Shown here: positions 1 to 10,372 of the stretch, piece after piece
Numbering within the stretch: the stretch's first letter is position 1
Layout of the letters: each line of letters starts with the position of its first letter
Origin: Carpediemonas membranifera
Taxonomy: Eukaryota > Fornicata
Assembly (NCBI GenBank): GCA_019828565.1
Contig: JAHDYR010000007.1
Span: forward strand, 310,001-374,000
DNA length: 64,000 nt
Direction of reading: 5' to 3'
Notes under the pieces: generated by a model
The model's database searches: none
Told to the model about the DNA's origin: nothing
What the model saw: only the letters and a program-made list of their open reading frames with translations
Made by a program: the position numbers and the translations under genes

Positions 1-774
1 CCCCGTTGCGCTCTGGGAGGACATTCCAGGTGGTTGTTCCTGGGATTTCCAGCTTGGGTTTGGCCGGTTGTTTCTTCCAATGCGGTTCGTCCCAGGTTAG
101 CTCCACTGCCCTATGGGGGGAGCCCCAATGCCCCATCTCAGCTTTGTCAATGACTCTAGCTTTGGCCCTCGTGATCCCCCCAGATACAGCTGCATAATCC
201 AGCGTCGAGGTGGTATTCCCACTCATGTATGTGTGAGACGAGGGAAAACTAGGTCTAGATTGTTTCGCTGTAGTGTGGCGCTGGTGGCATGGCGCAGGCT
301 CCGCGGGTCACGGTTCCAGTCCCCCATGATGATTATCTCGAAGCCGTGGTACTCTCTGACGATGTTTTCCAGCTGTTGGTCGAAGCGGTCTAGCTCCGCT
401 GCGCTGCGGTCACTTGGAGGGGCGTATATGTTGATGACTGCGATAGCCCTTGAGGTTTCGAGGATGCTAACTTGAACTCGGGGGTTCGTGCCGTCAGATA
501 CTCCTACATCCCAGGTTGCCTGTGAATGTGGGCTGATCACCGTGGCTACGCCTAGGTTAATCTTGCCCTTTCGAGCCTTGATGGGTTTGGCGTGCCCTGC
601 ACATGCGTATTGTAGGTCCGCCCAACAGGGGACTACGGAGTTACCGTACCTGAATGTTTCCTGCAAGAGGAGGGCGTCCGGGCTCGTGTGCTTGCGAAGC
701 GCTACCGCTATAGATCCGCTGTAGTCTTCATTGCCCGTTAAGTGTCCTTGGCTGTTAAGGGAGACTATTCGCAT
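1..774 (-). pseudogene. EEP endonuclease domain of a non-LTR retrotransposon ORF2, frameshifted and cut by the window edge
   Basis: This is the N-terminal endonuclease/exonuclease/phosphatase (APE-like) domain that nicks target DNA for LINE-type retrotransposition. Reading leftward from 774, the protein begins MRIVSLNSQG, has the metal-binding glutamate motif LLLQETF (about residue 36), the strand motif NIYAPP, and the catalytic GDWNRDP. The frame stops at 223, but the neighbouring frame continues with STLDYAAVSGG, the family's late catalytic segment, and stays open to base 1. The copy therefore carries one indel near 226. The reverse transcriptase expected downstream would lie left of the window. 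The endonuclease call is firm; the clade of LINE cannot be told. Confidence 0.8.
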
Positions 775-1428
775 TCAGGTTGTTACTGCCTTAACCTGCA
801 CTCCTTATTCTGCACTACCTGCACACTTTCATCTTGTTGTTGGGGTTTAGCATCTGCATAGTTGCCTTCCCAATGGGTGAGCGCCTATGTCGTCGTTGTT
901 TAGCACGTTGGTGGGCCGCTTCCCGCCCTGTGGGTTGTTGGTGGGCGGCCCGGGTAGGCGTCTTCTTTGCCCCTTGATATTTCTCCAGGACCCAGAAGCA
1001 TGCGCCATTCACATGGGGTGCTTGGCCAGAACGGCTGCTTCCTCCAGAGTCCCCAGACGTGGCCCAGGTTCCCTCTTGGAGCTGACCTAGGGTGTACCAC
1101 CCCTTTCACTGGCCGCGCCCTCGCGGTGCTTGTCGGGACTTTCGTGCCAGTCTCTATAGCGCTTCTGGCCTCGCACATTGGCAGCATCGTTACCTAACTA
1201 CGCATAGGTGGGAGCGACTCCTTTCGGCGCCCCTCCCAAGGCTGGAGTTCCAGCCTGCCGGACAGGCGGGTCCTCGATGGCGTTCCAACTGCCTCTTACC
1301 CGCCCCCCGGTCCCTGCGGGGAACAGGGGTTTTAAGAAAAGAAAAGTCACCCGGGCATTGGCGCCAGTACAGCCCTTCTGGCGGGCTCCAACGCTGCACC
1401 TATTCCGGCGCCTTCACTTCACCTAGTC
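775..1428. other. Non-coding stretch between ORF1-like and ORF2-like parts of the non-LTR element
   Basis: GC-rich sequence with no convincing reading frame. It separates the coiled-coil fragment from the endonuclease frame, so it is most simply the inter-ORF part of the same decayed element. Confidence 0.35.
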
Positions 1429-1929
1429 CTACACTAACGTGCTATATATACACATCCCTTTAGACTCTGCACTCTTCCCTCCACTGCTTTGGTATGGCTC
1501 GTTACTCATGCATCTCTTGATCTGGTTCGTCGCTCTCGTGCTCCATTCCGATGCGTAGGAGCTCTTCTTCCTCGTCGCTTCCGTTGGCGGCGGCAAGCGC
1601 CTCCTCAAGCCTGGCCTCGAGGACTCTGTTTGTTTCACGGAGCCTGAGGCTGGCTCTTTGAAGGCCTCCGATTTCTCGGCGATGCGCTGGAGGCGCTGGC
1701 GCTCGCTCGCTCCTCTTGCTAGGGCTTCCCTTTCCTTGGCCAGCTGGCCTTGGAGGTGGGTAACCTCGTTGTTCAGCCGGGAGACTTCCTCTTCGTAATG
1801 GCTCATGATCCGCTGCCGCTCTTCTTCAGCTCTTCGCTCCACCTCCGCTTGGAAGAGGGCTTGGATGTAGGCACCCATCTGATCGACCGTGCCCAGTCTT
1901 GGGTTTGGGGGCCTCTTCTCTTCGGCCAC
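1429..1929 (-). pseudogene. Coiled-coil ORF fragment, possible C-terminal part of a LINE ORF1
   Basis: A 166-residue frame. Its residues from about 25 to 105 are rich in E, R, Q and L with heptad-like spacing (AEVERRAEEERQRIM, then LNNEVTHLQGQLAKEREAL), which predicts a coiled coil. It is co-oriented with the endonuclease frame to its left and the ORF1-like block to its right. LINE ORF1 proteins often trimerise through a coiled coil, so this role is inferred from position and composition only. No zinc knuckle or RRM is visible in the fragment. Confidence 0.35.
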
Positions 1930-4900
1930 TCGGCGGGGGCCGGTGCTCGAAAGCCTGGCTCAGAGGCATCGCCGGGGGTTGGCCTCTTTGTGAGGCGTGA
2001 GGATCGCCTGTCCCGGGGCCGGGTGGGGGGGTTCATTCCTCTGGGAGTGGGGTAAGCAGGGCTTACCTGGTGCGCATTAGGGGTGATGATTGCCCTTGGG
2101 GTGGGGTGGGCGGGGGTTACCTGGCGCGGGTTGGGGGTGGGGTTTGTTTCCCCTTGGAGCCTGCTGGGGGAGGGGGTGGCGTTCACCTTCCTTTGAGATG
2201 GGTTCGGGGTGGGGACCTGTCGGTTCTCGGTGAGCGGGCCCTCAAGCAGCCCTAGGGCCGGCCACTCCATGCCTTGGTGAATCTCGTTGGTGAGCCTCTC
2301 CCGGTGCTCTTCGAGGCAGGCTCTAAGCGCGGCCCCTTGCCGCGGTCACAGCCTCTTTTTGCTCTCGCTGCGACCTGTGCCCGTCGTTGTTCTGGGTGTA
2401 CGGGAAGTCCCACAGGCGGATGGGGGTAGTCTCATCATGGGACTGCATCCCAGGGCCAGGGTGCCGTCGTATTGGGGTTCGCCCAAGGCGCTCGGGCGGC
2501 GTCTTCCAGGCTCCCCTCCTTGTTCTACTGTGCGGATGCCCCAGTCTAGGGGAAGAACCGAGGGGAAGAAGTTGACATAATGCCTGGGCCCTCTATCTTG
2601 GCGCCGGAGTTCCGCGCTTACGATGAGTTTCGGGACGCCCGCTGGTGCTCTATCGCCGATGTTCACCAGGCAGTGGGTGAGCCGGTGTCTCAGCTGCTGG
2701 GCTGAGCCCCCCATGCATCATGTCATGCTTATGGAGCGGGACCAGCGAGGCTGCCTGGGATAGGGTCAGGAGCTCGGGGTGGAGTTTGACCGGGAGTTGC
2801 TCCATGACCCTGGGGTCCAGGGTGGTACGGTTGCCATAGAAGTCTGGCCAGTAGCCCTTCTCCCTTGCTACGCGGCGCCTACCGTTCCACTCGGATAGGA
2901 GCTCCACGACCAGGGGTCTCGTGCTTGGGCAGGAGTCCGGGCTGAGAACGGCTACGCCCCTCCTTTCAAGGACCCTTAGGATTCCTTTTCCTGTGCTGAA
3001 CTCTTGCGCGGTCGTGTTGGCCATGTGGATTTCCTTCGGACGCGGCTTGGTGGTAAAGATCACGTGCTGTAGTTGCCCCCAGGGGTGTGATGACCTCTCG
3101 CCCCTCTATGGCGGTTGATCTCTACAGCCAGGTCTGGGACCCCGTGTCCTACTCTAATGATGGGGCTTTGTGCCCCCGTCACTTTCCCCTCCTCGTGCGA
3201 TTAGTTCCGCTCCCACATCAGCCCAGGTCCACGGGTTATACAGCATGTGGATGGCCAGGGAGAGTCTTGTGTAGAAGAGCGATACATCCGCAAGCGCACA
3301 GTGACAGTAGGCTGGTGCGTTTCTGTGATAGGGGCACAGCCCCTTGGGTTCCCTTCTCCTTTGCTGGTCGCGGGTCCAGACCTTGGCCTGCTCGGCTGCC
3401 TTCTGGACCTCCTGTGGGAGGGTCTCTCGGACCGGGCGGTCCTCCTGGGAGGGGGGGTAGAAGAGGGTGAGGGTGCTATTGAGACGGGGGTACACCGCAT
3501 CTAGGCCGGCTTCATCGATTAGGTGGGTGGCTACCCATGCCCTGGCCGTGGAATCCGGTACGTATTTGGCGCTCGTGAGGACACTTCGTTCAGCTTCCAC
3601 CCCTTTGGCAGTCAGGTGGATGAACGCGTTATGGTGTCCTTCGAGACGCCGGAGGGCATCGATCATTTCCGCGCACCATGTGGTGCTGTTTGGGAATGTG
3701 CTTTCGAATCCCTGGGGGCCTGCCCAGTGGTGATGTCGACGAAGGTGGCTGGGGGCAACCGTGGAGAATTCTTGAGCTCATCAGAGCCTGGTCGAGGTCG
3801 GCCACCCGAATATCTTCGCCTAACATCCCGTGCAGACTGGCGACGATATTCCCGTTGGCGGGGTCAAAGACTATGACCGCCCCTTCGCATATGACGGCCT
3901 CATCCCCCGCCTTGGATGCGGGTTTGGACGCTTCGAAGTCAATGCACCCGATCAGCATCCTCTTGCCCTGCGGGTTGGTGAGCGGGCAGGACGGGGGAGT
4001 CTGCTGTTGGCTGACAGTTCTCTACCCCTTGGCGGGTTGACGTCACTATCACTGCCAGGGACTCTTCTGGCCGAGTCGTCGGCGTTGGGCCGGGGGCCAT
4101 CTTGGGTACCCCCGGTCTCCGAGCCCGCACTTTCGCCGCTGGCATGGTGGCGGGGTTCCCCCGCTAGTTGGGTTCCAACCTGCTTCGCCCCCAATGAACG
4201 AGGGGGGGCGACTGGATCGTCCATGTTGGGTTGGCCAGTGGTCGGGTCGCCGCCGTTGTGCGGGGCAACGCCCAGGTTGCCCCCTGGTGGGTGGGTCCGT
4301 CCTTGGGCCGCCGTTGGGCGGGCTATCACCTGCACTTGCTCTGCCATTATTCGGTGGGGGGGTGACCGGGTTGCCCTCGTGGGGTGGGTTGTCGGTTTGC
4401 TCGTTGCCCTTGGGCGGGCCGTCCCCCTGTGGATTCGGTGGCGAGCAGCTTGGTACCCTGGTCCGCCATCCAGATGTTTGCGATCCTGCTAACGAGGGTG
4501 GAAGCGTCGCAGAGGTCCGGGTGGATGAACTCAGGGGCCGGCATTGGCCGGGTAGTAGTATCCCATGCGGCCCACAGCTCTTTGAAGCCCGGAACCGTCC
4601 AGCGAAGCACTAAGTCTTCGGCCTCACTGCGCGCTAGCTCGTCGCCGGCAATGTTGAGGGCTGAATCCGTGGGTGTCCTGCTAACCAACACAGGTCTGGT
4701 CACCCCATCGGTCCTGCTGTAGACAGCTATCGCGGAGAACATGCCACCTTTCCCAGGGCTTGACGGCCTGTCCGTCAAGGGGGGGAAGCCTCCTGCTGGG
4801 GGTCTGGGGCTAAGGGGGACGGGGGCATCCTCCCAGGCCCGACCTAGGGCCGCCCACTTGTTGTTGACGTTGTTGTGGGCTCTGTCCGCACCTGGCGCTT

Positions 4901-5686
4901 TCGCTGAGCCGGTTGTGGCTTGGCCGCCTGCCTTGAGGAGCCAGGCGGCGCTCTGCTGGCCGAACCTTGTCCTGATCCCAGGCCCTGTGAGGGCTTTGGT
5001 GACCTGCGGCCTTGAGAGTGCTGGCAACTAGCTCGAACAGCAAGGATCTAGCCGGTGGCGGGCTTGATACCTTGAAGTTGGCGGCGTTATCCCTCGAGAA
5101 GATCACTGTGGTGTTGTTGCACTTGGCGAGGATGGAATCGGCTGCTCTTCGGACTTTTTGCCACTCTTCGGTCGTAGCTAAGCTGTTTTCCAAGCTTGGT
5201 GAGCTCTGTTCCAGCTTCGTCTACATCATTCCCCCGGCCCATGGCTTGTTGGGGGAACTTTGTGTTTGTGGCCGAAATTGGTCTCGAAAAAGTCGGAGGG
5301 GGAAAGTCGGCATGAATCCCCCGGGGAGCCCTCCCTGCCCGCCTCGCCTGTAGGCGCTGCTGCCGGCGCTCGTAGGCTGGGAAACCCGGGGTCAGGGAGT
5401 AATCGGCCTTGGAGGTGAACATCACGAAGGCCGGCCCGCATCGGGGCAGTGGCCGGCGCTGTTGGTCCTCGCGGTGGATTTTCCAGGCCGCCTGGCTTAC
5501 CCACCATGGCCTTCCGGTTATCAGGGCGTAGTGGTATAGCAGGATGTCATTTTCTAGCATTTGGGTAGCCGTTATTTCCCTTTCTCGGCTGGGATTCTGC
5601 CACCACTGTAGCTGGTGATCCACTCCTGGGGGGAAGGGATCCTTTATCTTGCTATACCCTTTTAGGTCGCCGTACATCCGGATCAA
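1930..5686 (-). pseudogene. Decayed ORF1-like region of the non-LTR element (several frame breaks)
   Basis: A chain of overlapping minus-strand frames hops between three phases (5686-5087, 5193-4810, 5027-4347, 4347-3952, 3958-3629, 3666-3154, 3063-2650, 2714-2346, 2270-1803). This is what a single long protein looks like after many indels. The frames are proline- and arginine-rich. One has a Cys/His cluster (CPYHRNAPAYCHC at about 3300), which could be a degenerate zinc finger. I do not recognise the protein family; it is assigned to the LINE by strand, continuity and composition. Plus-strand frames in the same interval look like shadows. Confidence 0.35.
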
Positions 5687-7291
5687 GTCGGCGATTTTTC
5701 TCGGTTCTCGTGCGCTCCTTGCGTAGAGGAGGCCCTATGGGATGCTCGGGGAGGAGATCTTCTGCTCGGGCAACGTACCCGCCCCTGTGGGTTCCTGGGA
5801 AACGCGTCCACGTGCCGGCCGGTGGCTCGGATGAGGAGTGTGCATTTTAGTGCTCCATCACCTGATCACACCATAGCCTTGTGGCGTTGCACGTTGGCCT
5901 TTCCGAGCAGGGGCGGGGAGGTGTGGCCTATTGCCTGAGATGCGGGGTCGGTTGCGAACCTTGTAGCCATAATATGAGTTCACCACATTTGGTTCCTGTT
6001 ACACCCATTAGCCCGCCTGGCGACTACCACCAAGGCCCAGGCATTGCCGCAGCTAAGGTTCAGCCTTCTAAGGTACCTGATTCCCCTCTTGGCCCCTCAT
6101 GCCGATCACCTCCAAGGCCCAGGCATTGCCGCGGCGGAGCCCCAGACCCCTAGAGAGGGCTGGGGGTCGGATTCTTCCACCACATCGTCCTCTGTGGAGG
6201 AGCTGCCCCCCGGGTCATTGGCATTGCCTTCCTCCCGCAGCGCCCGCGCCTCTGCTCCCAACCTGGTGGGATGGGGCCTCAGGAGTCCTCAACGCCGACT
6301 CTTCCGCTCCTTCCAGGGGAAAGCCGTCCCCCGCCGCCTCCAGCTGGCCCGGTCCCCTGCTTCCCCCGGTCCTCACAACGGCGAGGGCGCTGCCCCGTTT
6401 GTCACGCCATTGGCTTCCTCCCCAGCTGGGGCTCGCACCGTTCGTCAGCCTGTGGCTCCACTTGCGTCAGCCCTCGACGCTCTCAGCACTTTGGATCGCA
6501 TCGCCATGGACTGGCACTCGTGTGCCTATGCCTTCGTGGACATGCTCCATGAGGGGGACCGACGAGGATCAGCCTGTCGAGAACCTACAGGCCATTTTTG
6601 GCATTCCAGCGCACTTCTCAGTCCCAGATGGTTATGTATCGCAGCAGCAGGGGGCGCTCTTGAGCGGGCCCTTAGGCAGTATGTCCCTTCGGTTTCCCAT
6701 TTCCTTGCCGACGGAAGCCCCTCAGTGGAGTTCCTGGGCGCCGGGACTCCTCAGTAAACACCCAGGGTTGAATGGGGGGTTGAGACCATGTTGCTGCTGT
6801 TCCTTGCGGTATCTGCCTACCACTCGGGTTGCTGGGCCCCGGCATTCTCCCCTTCTCCCAGCGGGGGAGCGCGGCCACAGGGCGCCATTTGGGTTTCCCT
6901 CCAGTTGCGCGTCATTCCTACTAAATTCATGAGTTCATACCTTGGTTTCGGCTTGGTTGCAGTGGTGAGGGCCCTTGGCATGTTGCTGGGGGCTCCTCTG
7001 GACGTTCTTTGCCCTGTGGGTTGAGGAACGTCCGGGCGGTAAGCTTCCCTTGGTCTTTTGGATGGTAATATCCCATCAGACCGCTCACCGGGGGCTCCAT
7101 GCCCATACGGGTTTCGTTGCCCCAGAGGGTGCACTTTAGGGAGCACAGAGAACCAACCCAAGCACAGCGCCCGTCCGCTAGCGGGTTATACAAGGCAGGC
7201 AGGGTGGTTTCAGGGCGACGGCTCGTGCCTCCGGCGCTCGCATCTTCCAGTTTTCTGCCACCGGCCCGTTTCGCTTCCGTTTGACTTGGTC
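5687..7291. other. GC-rich stretch without a recognisable gene, possible 5' part of the LINE
   Basis: Several overlapping frames exist on both strands, all proline/serine/arginine-rich with no conserved motif, as expected from GC-rich non-coding DNA. A 20-bp word (CAAGGCCCAGGCATTGCCGC) occurs twice, near 6031 and 6113. The region ends where Chromo-1 coding similarity begins at 7292, so a LINE 5' end may have been inserted into Chromo-1. Confidence 0.3.
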
Positions 7292-8403
7292 TCAGGCGAT
7301 CTCATCGAGGAGGCTAGAGAGAGGCCTCGTGCGCCCTATGGGTAGAAGTGGTAAAGAGTTATGCTGTTCCTGCTGGTATTCCCCGAGCAGGAGAACTCCC
7401 GATGCTGAATTGACCAAAATGTGGCATTCCGCGCTATAGGTCACCACCGCTCTGTTTTGAGCTCTATAAACCTCGAAAGAATCGCCAATGGCTATCATTC
7501 CTCGGCGCTTGGCTTTGTTCCGGTTGGTGATTCCAACTTTCCATACCGGACATTTTAACTGGGCAGAGGCCCCTGTGTCATAAAGGAACACCAACACTCT
7601 CCCCAGGATGCCCACCTCGCCAATGGGTCTGTTGTCGCGGTCCTCCGCGACCAAAGCATTAAGATGAACGTACTTCTGCCCCTTTACTCCCTCACGCTCG
7701 TCACGCTTACGCTTCCAACACGTATCAGCAGTGTGACCCTTGCGCTGGCAGTACTCACAAGCAGTTTCCGACTTCTCCTTAGCCTTAGTCATCGTTGCGG
7801 AGGTCGCACTCTCTCGCTCCACACGCTGGTGCTCTCTGCGAGCCTTCTCTGCTTCCGTGGCCTGGATGAATGCCTCGGCGATCGTCTCGTCAAGCGTCTT
7901 CGCCTTCTTAGCATTCACTCGCTCCTTCAAGCGACCGTACCTGATGCCAGCAACAAAGGCATCGACGATGAGCTTCTCCGTGGGCCGAACCTTACAACAG
8001 TTACGAACTTGACGCTTATACGCCAGGGCATACGCGGCCAGTTGTTGTCAATGAGGTTACCCTCAGAGCCGCACGACAAGTCCTTAAAGCGATCTAAAGC
8101 GTCCACCTCATCCAGAGGCTGCATCAGCTCGTCTACCATGGTGATAAAGGCCTCGTTGAGTTCAGAGGTATCGGCCGGCTCTTCATCCGGCGTTTCATTA
8201 GCGTACTCCAGGAACCCCTCAAGTTCAGGGATTCGGATCTTAAGAACCTCTAGGACCTGCGTTTCGATTAGGTCAAAGGCAACGATCGGATCGGCTTCAC
8301 GGGCAGCATACTGCTCGTAGTCTTGACGGAAAGTATACCACGACTTGGTGGTGGCCTTTCGCAGGAACGGGGCGTTGTTGAGTTTTGTTTCAGGTAAATG
8401 CAT
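7292..8403 (-). pseudogene. Chromo-1 Gag-protease, frameshifted
   Basis: Gag starts at ATG 8403 (MHLPETKLNN), 2 bp after the palindrome at the LTR edge. The first frame is disrupted near 8035; the same protein continues in the frame that contains the Gag zinc knuckle CEYCQRKGHTADTC (CX2CX4HX4C). Then comes an aspartic-protease active site in the form YDTGASAQL. It ends at 7292 without entering reverse transcriptase. Gag packages the element RNA and the protease matures the polyprotein. One indel plus truncation make this copy non-autonomous. Confidence 0.7.
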
Positions 8404-8405
8404 GC

Positions 8406-8415
8406 AGTAATTACT
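8406..8415. other. Palindrome at Chromo-1 LTR edge (AGTAATTACT)
   Basis: A perfect 10-bp palindrome whose outermost base is the last base of the 5' LTR. It occupies the primer-binding-site position, and the gag ATG follows 2 bp later. Confidence 0.7.
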
Positions 8416-8508
8416 GTGGTACCCAAACAATTGAGAGAGTGAAATTTAGAAGCAGGTTTGAGATCATTGACCAAATAAGACTGATCATTAAATGAGGTCG
8501 TCATGACA
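8415..8508 (-). repeat. Chromo-1 candidate 5' LTR (94 bp)
   Basis: On the plus strand it begins TGTGGTACCC and ends ATGACA, so it has the TG...CA ends of an LTR. It lies between the Chromo-1 palindrome and the interrupted Chromo-2 reverse transcriptase. The second LTR is not present, so the outer edge is inferred from where the Chromo-2 reading frame breaks. Confidence 0.5.
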
Positions 8509-8789
8509 ATTCTCCTACTCTGAGGGAGCGGTTGAGGATGGCCAGGGACTTAGCGGCGTTGGGAAGGAAATGTGCGATGTAATTGATCTTGCCCATGATA
8601 GACTTAAGCTCCGAGGCGTCCCTGGGCGGCCTTAGGTTGACGATAGCCTGGATGCGCTCTGGGTCTACGTGTATACACTCACGGTTCACGATGAACCCGA
8701 CTGAACGGACCTCGGAGGCGCCTATCACGCACTTGGCCGGCGAGAGCTTGAGGTTTTGTTTACGAAGCGATGAGAAGATCAGCCGTAGG
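8509..8789 (-). pseudogene. Chromo-2 reverse transcriptase thumb/connection fragment
   Basis: The frame reads LKLSPAKCVIGASEV, then GFIVNRECIHVDPERIQAI and MGKINYIAHFLPNAA. This is the signature of the Ty3/gypsy region just after the catalytic YxDD and before RNase H. The upstream fingers and palm are absent (internal deletion). The right side of the Chromo-1 LTR truncates it at 8509. Confidence 0.75.
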
Positions 8790-9098
8790 TCACTTCTTAT
8801 GGGTTGCGTCGACGGTGCAGAGGACCTTGTCGAGTCTCTCTTTCAGGGATAGGAGGTCGCGAGGGGCGATCAGATGTTCGACCAGACGTCCGACAGCAGC
8901 GTCATCAAGGGAGTCTAGGTCGGCATCGAACTGAAGCTCTAGGGCGTTGTACAGGTCGTCGTCCAGGAAGAGACTTATCTTAGCTTCTGGATAATACACC
9001 TGGAACTTGTGGAATGCTCGCTTGGCGGCCCGCCAGGAATCGGCAGAAAGACCGGCCAAGGGAATATTAGGCTGCTCTATGGGAGTGGGCAGTACCAT
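8790..9098 (-). pseudogene. Chromo-2 Gag N-terminal fragment
   Basis: The frame starts at ATG 9098, 5 bp after the palindrome. It matches the N-terminal Gag pattern of Chromo-7 and Chromo-5: a short leader ending PLAGLSADSWR, then an F..FK-like helix, YPEAK, a DDL motif and LLSLKERLDK. After residue 102 (ATHKK) it stops where the internal deletion joins it to reverse-transcriptase sequence. I infer a Gag matrix/capsid-like N-terminus from this shared pattern, not from a named domain. Confidence 0.6.
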
Positions 9099-9103
9099 TG
9101 GCG

Positions 9104-9115
9104 AGTAATATTACT
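9104..9115. other. Palindrome at Chromo-2 LTR edge (AGTAATATTACT)
   Basis: A perfect 12-bp palindrome that starts on the terminal base of the candidate LTR and sits at the primer-binding-site position. Confidence 0.75.
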
Positions 9116-9235
9116 GTGCGAGTCTTCTAGAGACGGATGGGTTTATACAACAAAGAAGGGACGACACCCAATGTGTCGACCCGCGGCGTATCGCATCGCC
9201 AATCAAATTAATAAATTGAGTGGCGAACCGTCACA
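9115..9235 (-). repeat. Chromo-2 candidate 5' LTR (121 bp)
   Basis: On the plus strand it begins TGTGCGAG and ends CCGTCACA. It contains a CGACAC...GTGTCG stem-loop and an AATTAATAA box like the LTRs of Chromo-7 and Chromo-8. The partner LTR is missing, so the outer end is tentative. Confidence 0.45.
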
Positions 9236-9375
9236 CTGCTTCCAGACGTCTGGTCCTGGTCCTCATCTTCCCTGCTTCTCTTGCCATCTGCTAGGTCTGC
9301 TAGGCCGTTCTCGTTGCTCCGGCCGCCGTCCTTCCGCTTGAAGCCTTTGGAAGTCGTGCTGCCCCTGTTACTACC

Positions 9376-10272
9376 CCTGCAAAGAAAGAAAGAAAGAAAA
9401 AAATTTACCGTGACCTATCAGTATCCAGCGTACCCAGAACTTCCTGTGTAAACTGAACCTCACAGTTTGTGCCACCCCCCAGGAGAACGCCTCAGCGTGT
9501 TGGCTGACACTTCCTAAGAGGGCGTTAACCAGAGTCGTCAAGGCCCGACTGGTACGTCGGGAGCTCCTATACATGGCCCTACCATACCCCCAAAGTTAGG
9601 CTAACCCAGGTCTTACTCTTGGGGGCCCTTGGACCCACGGTCTGCCTGGCACCTACAAGGCCTTGCCCTGCACGCTGCCACCCGGGTCCTTCCGAGCGTT
9701 TCCCCTCTCCCTTGAGTCCCCTCTGGTCAACCCTGCCGCTCTCACGGCCCACTTACCATGTTTCAGGCACCCGCCGGGGCGGGTGCGGGCCTGGCGTCTA
9801 CCGTACCAACGTGGGCCAGTTGTGAAACCCACCATGCTCCGCCGCTAGGGTTATGGGGCATGGCTGTCTTCGGGCTCTTCCAGCACTTTCCGAGATTGCG
9901 AACAGGCTCTTCCTTCCCTGGGGATGGTTCAAGGGCGGTTTCCACGCCTTCCAATTTCCCTGGCTCATACGCCGGGCCGAGTCGGCATAGCCCCGTTTCT
10001 TCCGGGTGCCGGACAGAGCGGGTATTGCGAGTCGCTTCCCCAGTCTCTCTGCCCAGCTGCCATGCGTCACCTCCCGTGCTCACCCTGCTTACAGGTGGGG
10101 GTGCCCTGAGGTGTCCCCTGTGTGCGCGGGAGGGGTGTGGTCAGGCCAGCCTGACCACCTGCGCCCTACTAGTCTGATTTCTCAGACATCTCTCGCTTGT
10201 CCATAGTTGCCCTACTTACTCGACCTGTCTATGCTCGCTGCGTAGTGCTACCGGAACACTCAGGGATGTATC
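9376..10272 (-). mobile_element. Possible 3' end of a second non-LTR element with a (TTTC)n tail, entering the assembly gap
   Basis: On the minus strand the sequence ends in AAATTTTTTTCTTTCTTTC at about 9376-9408, a microsatellite tail like those ending LINEs and SINEs. It resembles the tail of the 205-bp insert at 25239. Near 9595-9625 it shares an AAGAGTAAG...CTGGGTTA pattern with minus-strand sequence at about 28865. No open reading frame of known type is visible. The right part runs into the 100-N gap. The 9236-9375 stretch to the left holds nothing I recognise. Confidence 0.35.
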
Positions 10273-10372
10273 NNNNNNNNNNNNNNNNNNNNNNNNNNNN
10301 NNNNNNNNNNNNNNNNNNNNNNNNNNNNNNNNNNNNNNNNNNNNNNNNNNNNNNNNNNNNNNNNNNNNNNNN
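10273..10372. other. Assembly gap (100 N)
   Basis: Exactly 100 unknown bases, a conventional scaffold gap of unestimated size. The 5' end of Chromo-3, including its 5' LTR and gag start, is lost here. Confidence 0.99.

Larger units (their letters stand above)
7292..8508 (-). mobile_element. Chromo-1: truncated Ty3/gypsy element (5' LTR, gag, protease)
   Basis: Read leftward, this is a 94-bp candidate LTR, a 10-bp palindrome, a gag ORF, a zinc knuckle and a protease. It then stops abruptly at 7292 with no reverse transcriptase, integrase or second LTR. The truncation point abuts the GC-rich LINE-like block, which suggests disruption by that element. At its right end the LTR interrupts the reverse transcriptase of Chromo-2 at 8508/8509, so Chromo-1 inserted into Chromo-2. 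Confidence 0.65.
8509..9235 (-). mobile_element. Chromo-2: internally deleted Ty3/gypsy element
   Basis: From right to left it has a candidate LTR (9115-9235), a 12-bp palindrome, the gag N-terminus (9098-8790), then directly the end of the reverse transcriptase (about 8789-8509), where Chromo-1 is inserted. The segment from gag middle through protease and most of the reverse transcriptase is missing, so this is a deletion derivative. Confidence 0.6.

Noticed and set aside
5881-7345. Overlapping plus-strand frames up to 277 codons as genes
   Set aside because: All are low-complexity P/S/R-rich translations of GC-rich DNA in every phase, with no motif, and they overlap each other on both strands.
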